From: Klebsiella aerogenes
Lineage (GTDB): Bacteria; Pseudomonadota; Gammaproteobacteria; Enterobacterales; Enterobacteriaceae
Direction of reading: 5' to 3'
DNA length: 64,000 bases
NCBI GenBank assembly: GCA_029027985.1
Contig: CP119076.1
Coordinates: forward strand, 248,001 to 312,000
Part shown: one piece after another, positions 10,394-19,292 of the stretch
How positions within the stretch are numbered: position 1 is the stretch's first letter
Layout: every line of letters begins with the position of its first letter
Notes under the pieces: model-generated
What the model was told of the DNA's origin: nothing
The model's database searches: none
What the model saw: the letters and a program-made list of their open reading frames with translations, nothing else
Translations under genes and position numbers: made by a program

Positions 10394-10417
10394 CCCTATA
10401 AAAAATCACTCATAGGG
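10394..10417 (-). promoter_or_regulatory. Hairpin covering the mgtE ribosome-binding site
   Basis: In the mgtE leader, CCCTAT (complement of 10412-10417) can pair with ATAGGG (complement of 10394-10399). The latter is the likely Shine-Dalgarno sequence about 10 nt before the mgtE ATG. This could be the expression platform of the upstream riboswitch, acting on translation. This is inference from pairing only. Confidence 0.4.
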
Positions 10418-10452
10418 GCGAACAAGACAGGGTTAGCGCAGGCAGATCCCTA

Positions 10453-10615
10453 CGTCCTGGTTTTAGCACTGCATAACGTATCTGTCTGACGCGAACGTCA
10501 GCAGAAGTTACCTTGGCAACACCTTGATTCGATGGATGCCTGTATTTCCCTGAGTGGTCTCTCTCGATACCAACAGGGCGGTAACTTGTATTTATGCAGG
10601 AGCCTCGCCATAACG
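10453..10615 (-). promoter_or_regulatory. M-box (ykoK) Mg2+ riboswitch in the mgtE leader
   Basis: Read on the minus strand, the leader has the M-box hallmarks in order. They are GGCGAGGCTCCTGCATAA, then ACCGCCC with a stem-loop closed by GCCCTG/CAGGG, and finally TTATGCAGTGCTAAAACC. CTGCATAA near the 5' side pairs perfectly with TTATGCAG near the 3' side. The outer CGTTATGG/CCAGGACG strands give a mostly paired P1. The conserved AGTGCTAAA 3' element is diagnostic from family knowledge. Its position 69 nt before a Mg2+ transporter gene is the expected one. High Mg2+ should compact the RNA and lower mgtE expression. Confidence 0.85.
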
Positions 10616-10677
10616 AGATCGTTAAATGAGGCGCCATTATTGGCGAACAGGGATAATTCACAAAGCGTATAATTTAT

Positions 10678-10704
10678 GTGGTTTATCAACCGTTGATAAA
10701 CCAC
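10678..10704. repeat. Perfect 12 bp inverted repeat upstream of mgtE and hicA
   Basis: GTGGTTTATCAA (10678-10689) is followed by CCG and its exact complement TTGATAAACCAC (10693-10704). It lacks a T-tract, so it is not a simple terminator. It sits between the mgtE leader and the hicAB promoter and could be a protein-binding site for either. Confidence 0.7.
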
Positions 10705-10721
10705 GTTTACCGCGCAAGTGG

Positions 10722-10770
10722 TTGACTTCATTTTTTGCTAGCATAATATTGACTTCAATGGATGAAGTCA
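10722..10770 (+). promoter_or_regulatory. hicAB promoter with palindromic operator
   Basis: TTGACT (10722-10727), a 16 bp spacer and TAATAT (10744-10749) form a good sigma-70 promoter. TGACTTCA-ATGGA-TGAAGTCA (10750-10770) is a perfect 8 bp inverted repeat right after the -10. A third copy of the half-site TGACTTCA overlaps the -35 (10723-10730). The layout suits autorepression by the HicB ribbon-helix-helix domain. Confidence 0.65.
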
Positions 10771-10782
10771 TAGGGCAATGCG

Positions 10783-11058
10783 ATGGAGCGGCAGGTTTTA
10801 TCTTTACGCAAAAAGCAGCGCAACACGCTGGAGCAATTGTTCAAAACCCCCGTGCCGCAGGGGATTAAATGGGCCGACATCGAGTCGCTGATTAAAGCGT
10901 TAGGCGGAGAAATCAAAGAGGGGCGCGGCTCACGCTGCAAATTTTTGTTGAACCACAGTATTGCCAGCTTTCACAGGCCTCATCCTTCACCGGATACTGA
11001 TAAAGGCGCTGTGGAGAGCGTGCGCGATTGGTTAATCACTATAGGGGTAAAACCATGA
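10783..11058 (+). CDS. hicA: HicA-family mRNA interferase toxin
   Basis: A protein of 91 residues. HicA toxins are small double-stranded-RNA-binding-fold ribonucleases that cleave mRNA. The core reads GIKWADIESLIKALGGEIKEGRGS, then FHRPHPSPDTDKGAVESVRDWL, a pattern I recognise from one HicA subgroup. The classic catalytic GSH motif is GSR here, and the FHRPHP histidines are the likelier catalytic or RNA-contacting residues. The ATG at 10783 follows AGGG. The last base of hicA overlaps hicB through ATGA, so the two are translationally coupled. The toxin-first order is typical of hicAB. Confidence 0.82.
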   Translation: MERQVLSLRKKQRNTLEQLFKTPVPQGIKWADIESLIKALGGEIKEGRGSRCKFLLNHSIASFHRPHPSPDTDKGAVESVRDWLITIGVKP

Positions 11059-11414
11059 TCAAACCTAAAACGCCAAACTCAATGGAGATCGCTGGCCAGC
11101 CTGCCGTTATTAACTATGTGCCTGAACTTAATGCCTTTCGCGGTAAATTCCTGGGATTATCGGGTTATTGCGATTTCGTCTCCGACAGTATTCAGGGGCT
11201 GCTACAGGAAGGAGAGATCTCTTTGCAGGAATATCTCGCGGATTGCCAGCAGGCGGGGATTGACCCTTACGTCCATCCGGAAAAAATAAAAACGTTTACG
11301 CTGCGCTACCCAGAGTCTTTTGGCGAACGTTTGAGTTCTGCGGCAGCGGAGGAACAAGTTTCGGTCAATACCTGGATTCTTGAGGCGCTGAGTGAACGCC
11401 TGAAGCAGGCTTAA
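11055..11414 (+). CDS. hicB: HicB-family antitoxin
   Basis: A protein of 119 residues, start ATG at 11055 inside the hicA stop (ATGA) with GGGG upstream. An earlier in-frame codon at 11028 would run deep into hicA. The N-terminal part has the degraded RNase-H-like HicB fold: INYVPELNAFRGKFLGLSGYCDFVSDSIQGL, here split by me only for reference. The C-terminal YPESFGERLSSAAAEEQ / NTWILEALSERL is a ribbon-helix-helix DNA-binding domain. It should neutralise HicA and repress the operon at the palindromic operator upstream of hicA. Confidence 0.85.
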   Translation: MIKPKTPNSMEIAGQPAVINYVPELNAFRGKFLGLSGYCDFVSDSIQGLLQEGEISLQEYLADCQQAGIDPYVHPEKIKTFTLRYPESFGERLSSAAAEEQVSVNTWILEALSERLKQA

Positions 11415-11745
11415 AGTCGCGGCCTACTCATCAATATTTGTTTGTGATGATGGCGCGGATAATAACGGCGTCATTAATTGCTCTGCTAATGAATTAACTA
11501 AGAACTTTCCTGTAAATTTGTAATGAATTGGAAATAATTCTGTGATCTACCGCTAGTTTTTATCTCTCGATGAAAACGTAAATAAATATTTATTGCGGTC
11601 TGGTTGATGATTCGTTTACTTTCACCCGTTATGCCCCTGTTTTCACGATGAAGCAGGGGCTTTTTTACGATTTTTTCCTAACATAAAAACACTATCCTTA
11701 TGATTCACAATGAGATATTACTATTCGTGTGAAAAATATTAATTT
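11415..11745 (+). other. AT-rich intergenic region with orphan terminator
   Basis: These 331 bp between hicB and the arn promoter hold no coding frame I can support. A strong terminator lies 219 bp after the hicB stop. That leaves either a long hicAB 3' untranslated tail or an unannotated small RNA ending at about 11666. Confidence 0.5.
11633..11666 (+). terminator. Strong Rho-independent terminator, far from any gene end
   Basis: GCCCCTG (11633-11639) and CAGGGGC (11654-11660) form a perfect 7 bp stem followed by TTTTTT. The nearest upstream plus-strand gene ends at 11414. Confidence 0.85.
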
Positions 11746-11762
11746 CTTAATATTATCCTAAG
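11746..11762 (+). promoter_or_regulatory. Candidate PmrA (BasR) box of the arn operon
   Basis: CTTAAT-ATTAT-CCTAAG fits the PmrA direct repeat YTTAAK-N5-YTTAAK with one mismatch. It lies 155 bp before arnB, which leaves room for a promoter (TTATAAC near 11777) and a leader of about 130 nt. arnB is a known PmrA target in Salmonella, E. coli and Klebsiella. This particular site is inferred. Confidence 0.6.
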
Positions 11763-11916
11763 CAAGTGCGACTAGATTTATAACCGTCGAGATACCCTGG
11801 AATGAAATGTGGCGGTGAACCGACTTCATTTTCATTTTGTTTAAGTCCGCTGGCGCAGGATATTTCTTTCTACCGACCCCCTCTGGCAGCGGGTTATTAA
11901 ATAGAACAGGAAAAAA

Positions 11917-13056
11917 ATGAGCGAATTTCTGCCGTTTTCGCGCCCGTCGATGGGCGACGCAGAGCTGGCTGCGCTGCGTGAAGTTTTGCAATCGGGATGG
12001 ATTACCACAGGCCCGAAAAATCAGGCGCTTGAAGAAGCATTTTGCCAGCTTACTGGCAACCGTCACGCTATTGCCGTCAGTTCCGCGACCGGCGGTATGC
12101 ACGTCACGCTGATGGCGATGGGCATTGGCCCTGGCGACGAAGTCATTACCCCTTCACAAACCTGGGTCTCCACGCTGAATATGATCTGCCTGCTGGGCGC
12201 GACGCCGGTCATGATCGACGTCGACCACGATAATCTGATGATTACCCCTGAGGCGGTAGAAGCGGCGGTTACCTCGCGTACCAAAGCGATTATTCCTGTG
12301 CACTACGCGGGCGCGCCTGCGGACATCGACGCGATTCGCGCCGTTGGTGAGCGCCACGGCATCCCGGTTATCGAAGATGCCGCGCATGCTGCGGGGACTC
12401 ACTATAAAGGCCGTCACGTCGGCTGGTGCGGGACCGCTATCTTCTCGTTCCACGCGATCAAAAACATGACCTGCGCTGAAGGCGGTCTGATCGTGACCGA
12501 TGACGACGAACTGGCTTCCCGTATCCGCAGTCTCAAATTCCACGGCCTTGGGGTTGATGCCTATGACCGCCAGACCCATGGCCGCGCGCCGCAGGCGGAG
12601 GTCATCACCCCAGGCTTTAAATACAATCTGGCCGATATCAACGCCGCGCTGGCGTTGGTGCAGTTGGATAAGCTGGCGCACGCCAATCAGCGCCGCGGTG
12701 AAATCGCTCAGCGCTATCTGCGTGAGCTGGCGGATACCCCCTTTAAGCCGCTGACCATACCGTCATGGGATCACCAGCATGCCTGGCACCTGTTTATCAT
12801 CCGCGTTGATGAAGCTGCCTGCGGCATCAGCCGTGATGCCCTGATGGAAAAACTGAAAGCCATGGGCATCGGCACCGGTTTGCACTTCCGTGCGGCCCAC
12901 ACGCAAAAGTATTACCGCGAGCGCTTCCCTGACGTTTCATTACCGAATACGGAATGGAACAGCGCGCGCATTTGTTCCATCCCGCTGTTCCCGGATATGA
13001 CCGACGACGATGTCACCCGCGTCATTACCGCGCTGCATCAGTTGTCAGGACGTTGA
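11917..13056 (+). CDS. arnB: UDP-4-amino-4-deoxy-L-arabinose aminotransferase
   Basis: A protein of 379 residues, PLP-dependent, of the DegT/DnrJ/EryC1/StrS family. It transaminates UDP-4-keto-arabinose with glutamate to give UDP-L-Ara4N. The PLP lysine is in [15 protein letters not shown] (SxHxxK pattern), and the cofactor pocket includes [14 protein letters not shown]. The gene starts the arnBCADTEF operon and has an ACAGGA-like ribosome site before the ATG. Ara4N on lipid A lowers its negative charge and gives resistance to polymyxins. Likely control is by PmrA through the upstream box. Confidence 0.97.
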   Translation: MSEFLPFSRPSMGDAELAALREVLQSGWITTGPKNQALEEAFCQLTGNRHAIAVSSATGGMHVTLMAMGIGPGDEVITPSQTWVSTLNMICLLGATPVMIDVDHDNLMITPEAVEAAVTSRTKAIIPVHYAGAPADIDAIRAVGERHGIPVIEDAAHAAGTHYKGRHVGWCGTAIFSFHAIKNMTCAEGGLIVTDDDELASRIRSLKFHGLGVDAYDRQTHGRAPQAEVITPGFKYNLADINAALALVQLDKLAHANQRRGEIAQRYLRELADTPFKPLTIPSWDHQHAWHLFIIRVDEAACGISRDALMEKLKAMGIGTGLHFRAAHTQKYYRERFPDVSLPNTEWNSARICSIPLFPDMTDDDVTRVITALHQLSGR

Positions 13057-13057
13057 T

Positions 13058-14041
13058 ATGCTTACTTACCCTCCCGTAAAAAAAGTCTCGGTGGTTATCC
13101 CGGTTTATAACGAACAGGATAGCCTGCCGGAGCTGCTGCGCCGCACCGATGCTGCTTGCGCGACGCTGGGACGCCAATATGAAATTCTGCTGATCGACGA
13201 CGGCAGCAGCGATGATTCCGCGCGCATGCTGACCGACGCCGCCGAAGCCGAAGGCAGCCACGTCGTGGCGGTGCTGCTGAACCGTAACTACGGCCAGCAC
13301 TCGGCGATTATGGCGGGCTTCAGCCATGTCACCGGCGATCTGATCATTACCCTTGACGCCGACTTGCAAAACCCGCCGGAAGAGATCCCGCGTCTGGTGG
13401 AGAAAGCGGATGAAGGCTACGACGTCGTCGGCACCGTGCGTCAGAACCGTCAGGACAGCATCTTCCGCAAATCCGCGTCGAAGATGATCAACCGTCTGAT
13501 TCAACGCACCACCGGTAAAGCGATGGGCGACTACGGCTGCATGCTGCGCGCCTATCGCCGCCACATTATCGACGCCATGCTCAACTGCCATGAGCGCAGC
13601 ACCTTTATCCCGATTTTGGCGAATACCTTCGCCCGCCGCGCGGTAGAGATCCCGGTGATGCACGCCGAACGTGAATTCGGCGACTCCAAATACAGCTTCA
13701 TGCGCCTGATTAACCTGATGTATGACCTGGTGACCTGCCTGACCACAACGCCGCTGCGTTTGCTGAGTATTTTCGGCAGCGTGATAGCCCTGCTGGGCTT
13801 CGCCTTCGGTCTGCTGCTGGTGGTGCTGCGTCTGGCCTTCGGTCCGCAGTGGGCGGGAGATGGGGTGTTTATGCTCTTCGCCATCCTGTTTATGTTCATC
13901 GGCGCCCAGTTTGTCGGTATGGGTCTGCTCGGGGAGTATATCGGCCGCATCTATAACGATGTCCGGGCCCGCCCCCGTTACTTTATTCAACGTGTTGTTC
14001 GCCAGCCGGAAACGGCATCTCAAGAGGAAGATCGTTCATGA
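13058..14041 (+). CDS. arnC: Undecaprenyl-phosphate Ara4FN transferase
   Basis: A protein of 327 residues from the ATG at 13058, just one base after the arnB stop. A longer frame starting inside arnB is not needed. It is a GT2-fold glycosyltransferase: [23 protein letters not shown] and [12 protein letters not shown] mark the nucleotide-sugar site. Two hydrophobic helices near the C-terminus ([18 protein letters not shown] and [17 protein letters not shown]) anchor it in the inner membrane. It moves formylated Ara4N from UDP to undecaprenyl phosphate. Its stop overlaps the arnA start (ATGA). Confidence 0.96.
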   Translation: MLTYPPVKKVSVVIPVYNEQDSLPELLRRTDAACATLGRQYEILLIDDGSSDDSARMLTDAAEAEGSHVVAVLLNRNYGQHSAIMAGFSHVTGDLIITLDADLQNPPEEIPRLVEKADEGYDVVGTVRQNRQDSIFRKSASKMINRLIQRTTGKAMGDYGCMLRAYRRHIIDAMLNCHERSTFIPILANTFARRAVEIPVMHAEREFGDSKYSFMRLINLMYDLVTCLTTTPLRLLSIFGSVIALLGFAFGLLLVVLRLAFGPQWAGDGVFMLFAILFMFIGAQFVGMGLLGEYIGRIYNDVRARPRYFIQRVVRQPETASQEEDRS

Positions 14042-16023
14042 AAGCAGTAGTCTTCGCTTATCACGATATGGGTTGCGCAGGTATTCAGTCACTGCTGGAT
14101 GCCGGTTATGAAATCACCGCTATTTTTACCCATCCGGATAATCCTGGCGAAAACCATTTCTTTGGTTCCGTGGCGCGTATTGCTGCTGAGCAAGGTATCC
14201 CGGTATGGGCGCCGGAGGATGTTAACCATCCGCTGTGGATTGAACGTATTCGCGAGATGAAGCCGGACGTGCTGTTCTCGTTCTACTACCGTAACCTGCT
14301 GTGCGATGAGATCCTGAACATCGCGCCGAAAGGGGCTTTCAACCTGCATGGCTCTCTGCTGCCGAAATACCGCGGCCGCGCGCCGCTGAACTGGGTGCTG
14401 GTTAACGGCGAAAGTGAAACCGGCGTTACCCTGCACCGCATGGTTAACCGCGCGGACGCGGGCGATATCGTCGCTCAACACACCGTGGCGATCGGCCCGG
14501 ATGACGCGGCGCTGGCGCTGCACCGCAAGCTGTGCGCCGCCGCTTCTGAGCTGCTGGGCCAGGCGCTGCCGGCAATCCGTGAAGGTAAGACGCAGGAGCG
14601 CGCGCAGGATCACAGCCAGGCAACCTATGTAGGCCGTCGCACGCCGGAAGATGGACGTCTCGACTGGGACCAACCGGCGCAAACGCTGCATAACCTGGTG
14701 CGTGCGGTGTCTGATCCATGGCCAGGCGCGTTCGGCTATGCCGGTGCCAACAAATTCATCGTCTGGAAATCCCGCGTGCGCACTGACCTGCCAGCGGCGA
14801 AACCGGGTACCGTTATCTCCGTGGCACCGCTCGTGGTGGCCTGTCAGCAGGGCGCGCTGGAAATCGTGACCGGCCAGACTGAACGCGGCGTTTACATGCA
14901 GGGCACCCAACTGGCGCAAGCGCTGGGCCTGGTGACCAGCGCGGTACTGAGCAGCAAACCGGTGGTGGCGATTAAGCGCCGTACCCGTGTGTTGATCCTC
15001 GGTGTGAACGGCTTTATCGGCAACCACCTGACCGAGCGTCTGCTGCAGGACGACAACTATGAGATTTACGGCCTGGATATCGGCTCTGACGCCATCAGCC
15101 GTTTCCTCGACAACCCGCGTTTCCACTTCGTTGAAGGCGATATCAGTATTCACTCCGAGTGGATTGAATACCACATTAAGAAATGTGATGTGGTGCTGCC
15201 GCTGGTGGCGATCGCGACGCCGATCGAATACACCCGTAACCCGCTGCGCGTGTTCGAGCTGGACTTCGAAGAGAACCTGAAGATCATCCGCGACTGCGTG
15301 AAATACAATAAGCGCATCATCTTCCCGTCGACTTCTGAAGTATACGGCATGTGCACCGACAAAAACTTCGATGAAGATACCTCCAACCTGGTGGTCGGGC
15401 CGATCAACAAACAGCGTTGGATCTACTCGGTGTCCAAACAGCTGCTGGATCGCGTGATTTGGGCCTACGGTGATAAGTACGACCTGAAATTCACCCTGTT
15501 CCGTCCGTTCAACTGGATGGGGCCACGCCTGGATAACCTCAACGCTGCGCGTATCGGTAGCTCCCGCGCTATCACCCAGCTGATCCTCAACCTGGTGGAA
15601 GGTTCGCCGATCAAGCTGATTGAAGGCGGCAAGCAGAAGCGTTGCTTCACCGATATCAGCGATGGTATCGAAGCGCTGTTCCGCATCATTGAGAACAAAG
15701 ACGGCCGCTGCGACGGGCAGATCATCAACATCGGTAACCCGGAAAACGAAGCGAGCATCAAAGAGCTGGCTGAAATGCTGCTCGCCTGCTTCGAGCGCCA
15801 TCCGTTGCGCGATCGCTTCCCGCCGTTCGCTGGCTTCCGTGAAGTGGAAAGCAGCGATTACTACGGCAAAGGCTACCAGGACGTTGAGCATCGTAAGCCG
15901 AGCATTCGCAACGCTAAACGCTGCCTGAACTGGGAACCGACCGTGGAGATGGAAGAGACCGTCGAGCATACCCTCGATTTCTTCCTGCGCACTGTTGAGT
16001 TAACGGACGATAAAAACTCATGA
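14038..16023 (+). CDS. arnA: Bifunctional UDP-glucuronate decarboxylase / UDP-Ara4N formyltransferase
   Basis: A protein of 661 residues (E. coli 660) with two domains. Residues about 1-305 are a formyl-THF-dependent transferase, with [19 protein letters not shown] carrying the catalytic Asn/His. Residues about 315-661 are an NAD+-dependent SDR decarboxylase ([32 protein letters not shown]). The C-terminal half makes the keto-arabinose substrate for ArnB, and the N-terminal half formylates ArnB's product. This pushes the pathway towards ArnC. The 4-base overlaps at both ends imply coupled translation. Confidence 0.97.
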   Translation: MKAVVFAYHDMGCAGIQSLLDAGYEITAIFTHPDNPGENHFFGSVARIAAEQGIPVWAPEDVNHPLWIERIREMKPDVLFSFYYRNLLCDEILNIAPKGAFNLHGSLLPKYRGRAPLNWVLVNGESETGVTLHRMVNRADAGDIVAQHTVAIGPDDAALALHRKLCAAASELLGQALPAIREGKTQERAQDHSQATYVGRRTPEDGRLDWDQPAQTLHNLVRAVSDPWPGAFGYAGANKFIVWKSRVRTDLPAAKPGTVISVAPLVVACQQGALEIVTGQTERGVYMQGTQLAQALGLVTSAVLSSKPVVAIKRRTRVLILGVNGFIGNHLTERLLQDDNYEIYGLDIGSDAISRFLDNPRFHFVEGDISIHSEWIEYHIKKCDVVLPLVAIATPIEYTRNPLRVFELDFEENLKIIRDCVKYNKRIIFPSTSEVYGMCTDKNFDEDTSNLVVGPINKQRWIYSVSKQLLDRVIWAYGDKYDLKFTLFRPFNWMGPRLDNLNAARIGSSRAITQLILNLVEGSPIKLIEGGKQKRCFTDISDGIEALFRIIENKDGRCDGQIINIGNPENEASIKELAEMLLACFERHPLRDRFPPFAGFREVESSDYYGKGYQDVEHRKPSIRNAKRCLNWEPTVEMEETVEHTLDFFLRTVELTDDKNS

Positions 16024-16922
16024 AACAAGTCGGCTTACGCATAGATGTCGATACCTTTCGCGGTACGCGGGACGGTGTTCCGCGTCTGCTGGACCTGTTG
16101 GGCCAGCACGGGATTCAGGCAAGCTTCTTTTTCAGCGTCGGGCCGGACAATATGGGGCGCCATTTATGGCGCCTGGTAAAACCGAAGTTTCTGTGGAAGA
16201 TGCTGCGTTCTAACGCGGCATCGCTGTATGGCTGGGATATTCTGCTGGCTGGCACCGCGTGGCCGGGACGCAGGATAGGGGCGGGTAATGAAGATGTTAT
16301 CCGCGCCGCCGCGCAGAACCACGAGGTGGGTCTGCATGCCTGGGACCACTATAGCTGGCAGGCGTGGAGCGGAGTCTGGCCTCAGGAACGTCTGACGCTT
16401 GAAGTCGAGCGCGGTCTGCTCGAACTGGAGCGGATTATCGGCCACCCGGTTACTTGTTCAGCTGTTGCTGGCTGGCGTGCTGACCAACGGGTGGTCAAAG
16501 CCAAAGAATCTTTCGATTTCCTCTACAATAGCGACTGCCGCGGCACGCGGCCTTTCCTGCCGCAGCTTGGCAGCGGAACCCTCGGCACCGTACAGATCCC
16601 GGTGACGCTTCCCACATGGGATGAAGTTGTCGGTAGTGCCGTGGATATCGCGGGTTTTAACCGCTATCTACTGGACTGCATCCATCGCGACAAGGGCACG
16701 CCGGTTTATACCATCCACGCCGAAGTGGAAGGGATTGCCTATGCTGACCAGTTCGATGAGCTGCTGACCATGGCGGCGGAAGAGGAAATTCAATTTTGCC
16801 CACTGAGCCAGCTGTTGCCCGCTGACTTTAGCGAGCTGCCGTCAGGCAAAGTGGTCCGTGGTGAATTGGCTGGCCGGGAAGGTTGGCTTGGACGTGAACA
16901 ATTACTGGGCTCGGGTGTATGA
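16020..16922 (+). CDS. arnD: 4-deoxy-4-formamido-L-arabinose-phosphoundecaprenol deformylase
   Basis: A protein of 300 residues of the NodB/polysaccharide-deacetylase family. The metal-binding residues begin with [15 protein letters not shown] near residues 7-21, and the HAWDHYSW stretch provides the HxxxH-like second motif. It removes the formyl group from Ara4FN on undecaprenyl phosphate, committing the lipid carrier to ArnT. It acts at the cytoplasmic face of the inner membrane. It overlaps arnA and arnT by 4 bases each (ATGA). Confidence 0.96.
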   Translation: MKQVGLRIDVDTFRGTRDGVPRLLDLLGQHGIQASFFFSVGPDNMGRHLWRLVKPKFLWKMLRSNAASLYGWDILLAGTAWPGRRIGAGNEDVIRAAAQNHEVGLHAWDHYSWQAWSGVWPQERLTLEVERGLLELERIIGHPVTCSAVAGWRADQRVVKAKESFDFLYNSDCRGTRPFLPQLGSGTLGTVQIPVTLPTWDEVVGSAVDIAGFNRYLLDCIHRDKGTPVYTIHAEVEGIAYADQFDELLTMAAEEEIQFCPLSQLLPADFSELPSGKVVRGELAGREGWLGREQLLGSGV

Positions 16923-18574
16923 AAAGCATTCGTTATGGCGTCTCTCTGGTTGTGCTCTTTGCACTGTATTACTTACTGCCGCTGAATTTCCGTTTGCTCT
17001 GGCAGCCCGATGAAACCCGTTATGCGGAGATCAGCCGCGAGATGCTGGCTTCCGGCGACTGGGTGGTGCCGCATCTTCTGGGGCTGCGTTACTTTGAAAA
17101 GCCAATTGCCGGTTACTGGATTAACAGTATCGGCCAGTGGCTGTTTGGCCATAATAACTTTGGCGTGCGTTTCGGCTCGGTCTTCGCTATCACCGTCAGC
17201 GCGCTGCTGGTGGCGTGGTTAGCGTGGCGTATTTTCCGCGATAAGCGGGTGGCGGTACTGTCTCCCATTATCTTCCTGACCGCGCTGCTGGTGTATGGTA
17301 TCGGCACTTATGCGGTGTTGGATCCGATGATTACCATGTGGCTGGCGCTGGCGATGTGCAGCTTCTGGGGCGCCAGCCAGGCGCAGAGCCACGGCGGGAA
17401 AATTCTCGGTTACGTACTGCTGGGTGTCGCCTGCGGTATGGGGGTGATGACCAAGGGCTTCCTCGCGCTGGCGGTGCCGGTGGTCGGCGTCCTGCCGTGG
17501 GTCATTGCGCGTAAACGCTGGCGTGAAGTCCTGACTTACGGTTGGCTGGCGGTGGTGGTGTGTACGCTGGTGGTGCTGCCGTGGGGGCTGGCTATCGCGA
17601 AGCGCGAGCCTGATTTCTGGCGCTACTTCTTCTGGGTCGAGCATATTCAACGCTTTGCCGAAAAAGACGCGCAGCATAAAGCGCCGTTCTGGTACTACAT
17701 TCCGTTCCTGATCGCTGGCAGCCTGCCGTGGTTGGCCTTGCTGCCGGGCGCGCTGAAGCGCGGCTGGAGCGAACGCGATGATGCTCGCGGCGCGCTGTAT
17801 CTGTTGGGCTGGGTGGCGATGCCGTTCTTGTTCTTCAGTATTGCGAAAGGCAAACTACCGACCTACATTCTGCCGTGCTTTATGCCGCTGTCGATCCTGA
17901 TGGCCCGCTATGCGCTGGATGCGGCGAAGGCGGGGGCGAAAGCGCTGCGGATCAACGGTATGATCAACTTCGGCTTCGGTCTGATTGGCCTGGTCGCCGT
18001 GCTGGTGGTGTCGCCGTGGGGCTTTATGCGCCAGCCGGTGTGGACGCAGATCGAGCTGTATAAATGTCTGCTGGCGGCGATTGCCTTTGCCGTATGGGCG
18101 CTGATGGGGTGGCTGGCGATGAAAGACAACGGTCGTCGCTGGACTCTGGCCGCCATCTGTCCGCTGGGGCTGGCGCTGCTGGTTGGCTTCGCTATCCCGG
18201 ATCGGGTTATCGACAGCAAACAGCCGCAGTTCCTGGTGGATATCGTTAGCGAATCCCTGGCGCCAAGCCGCTACGTACTGACCAACAACGTCGGTATCGG
18301 CGCAGGACTGGCCTGGGAGCTAAAACGCGACGATATCATCCTGTATGAAAAACAGGGCGAGCTGAAATATGGTCTCGACTGGCCGGACGCGCAGGACAAA
18401 TTTGTGGCGACCAAAGCGTTTGCTGACTGGTTAGCGACGCATCGCCAGCAGGGGCCGGTCTCGCTGGTGCTGCTGATGGATAAGGGCGAAACGATGAATG
18501 AACTTGCATTACCGAAACCGGATAGCTCCTACGTGCTGGGCCGCGTGGTGTTTATTCAGTATCTGCCGCAATGA
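16919..18574 (+). CDS. arnT: Undecaprenyl phosphate-Ara4N:lipid A Ara4N transferase
   Basis: A protein of 551 residues of the GT-C (GT83) class with about 13 membrane helices and a C-terminal periplasmic domain. The [13 protein letters not shown] segment near residues 30-42 is the conserved periplasmic loop that holds catalytic acids. [12 protein letters not shown] and [17 protein letters not shown] are further family blocks. It attaches Ara4N to the phosphates of lipid A on the outer face of the inner membrane, the step that gives polymyxin resistance. It overlaps arnD and arnE by 4 bases each. Confidence 0.96.
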   Translation: MKSIRYGVSLVVLFALYYLLPLNFRLLWQPDETRYAEISREMLASGDWVVPHLLGLRYFEKPIAGYWINSIGQWLFGHNNFGVRFGSVFAITVSALLVAWLAWRIFRDKRVAVLSPIIFLTALLVYGIGTYAVLDPMITMWLALAMCSFWGASQAQSHGGKILGYVLLGVACGMGVMTKGFLALAVPVVGVLPWVIARKRWREVLTYGWLAVVVCTLVVLPWGLAIAKREPDFWRYFFWVEHIQRFAEKDAQHKAPFWYYIPFLIAGSLPWLALLPGALKRGWSERDDARGALYLLGWVAMPFLFFSIAKGKLPTYILPCFMPLSILMARYALDAAKAGAKALRINGMINFGFGLIGLVAVLVVSPWGFMRQPVWTQIELYKCLLAAIAFAVWALMGWLAMKDNGRRWTLAAICPLGLALLVGFAIPDRVIDSKQPQFLVDIVSESLAPSRYVLTNNVGIGAGLAWELKRDDIILYEKQGELKYGLDWPDAQDKFVATKAFADWLATHRQQGPVSLVLLMDKGETMNELALPKPDSSYVLGRVVFIQYLPQ

Positions 18575-18909
18575 GCGTCTGGTTCATTCTGGTACTCGCC
18601 AGCCTGCTTAGCTGCGCAGGCCAACTGTGCCAAAAGCAGGCGACCCGCCCGTCCCGTAGCGGACGGCGCGGGCAGCACATCCTGGTCTGGCTGGGATTAG
18701 CCTTGTTATCGCTCGGCGGCGGCATGCTGCTGTGGCTGGGCGTACTGCAGGCCATCCCGGTCAGTATCGCTTACCCGATGTTGAGCCTCAACTTTGTCTG
18801 GGTGACGCTGGCGGCGTGGGGGATCTGGCGTGAACCGGTGGCGCGCCGCCACTGGGTTGGCGTCGGGCTGATTGTCGTCGGCATTGCCGTATTGGGGAGT
18901 AGCGTCTGA
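18571..18909 (+). CDS. arnE: Undecaprenyl-P-Ara4N flippase subunit ArnE
   Basis: A protein of 112 residues of the small multidrug resistance/EamA fold with four helices ([75 protein letters not shown]). With ArnF it is thought to flip undecaprenyl-phosphate-Ara4N across the inner membrane. The start overlaps arnT by ATGA. The stop and arnF start share one base (TGATG). Confidence 0.94.
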   Translation: MSVWFILVLASLLSCAGQLCQKQATRPSRSGRRGQHILVWLGLALLSLGGGMLLWLGVLQAIPVSIAYPMLSLNFVWVTLAAWGIWREPVARRHWVGVGLIVVGIAVLGSSV

Positions 18910-19292
18910 TGGGCTTGATCTGGGCGTTATTCAGCGTCGGGCTGGTCAGCGGCGCGCAGCTGCTGCTACGCAGCGCGATGGTTGAACTGCCGCCGCTAAC
19001 CGATATTCTTACCTTCCTCAATCACCTGCTGCATTTCCGCCCTGGCACCTTCAGCCTGGCGTTTGGGCTGCTCGGCTATCTGCTGTCGATGGTCTGCTGG
19101 TACTTCGCATTGCACCGCCTGCCGTTGGCAAAAGCCTATGCGCTGTTGAGCCTGAGCTATATTCTGGTGTGGGCTGCGGCCATCTGGCTGCCCGGCTGGC
19201 ATGAGCCGTTTTACTGGCAATCGCTGCTGGGGGTACTGATTATTATCGCTGGCGTGCTCACTATCTTCTGGCCGGTTAAACCGCGCCCCTGA
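18909..19292 (+). CDS. arnF: Undecaprenyl-P-Ara4N flippase subunit ArnF
   Basis: A protein of 127 residues and four membrane helices, partner of ArnE. Characteristic segments are GLVSGAQLLLRSAM and WYFALHRLPLAKAYALLSLSY, shared with SMR-type transporters. It is the last gene of the arn operon. Its 3' end overlaps the convergent acpT by 17 bp, so no intergenic terminator exists, and transcripts of the two operons should collide or be antisense at this point. Confidence 0.94.
   Translation: MGLIWALFSVGLVSGAQLLLRSAMVELPPLTDILTFLNHLLHFRPGTFSLAFGLLGYLLSMVCWYFALHRLPLAKAYALLSLSYILVWAAAIWLPGWHEPFYWQSLLGVLIIIAGVLTIFWPVKPRP

Noticed and set aside
10783-11414. hicAB as part of a mobile element
   Set aside because: No integrase, transposase, tRNA or direct-repeat boundary is seen around it.
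13025-14023. A 332-residue frame antisense to arnC
   Set aside because: Composition is His/Gln-rich shadow type with no recognisable motif, and the real gene is arnC.
14089-15969. A 626-residue frame antisense to arnA
   Set aside because: It is the usual GC-rich shadow of a strongly coding gene. arnA is fully conserved on the other strand.
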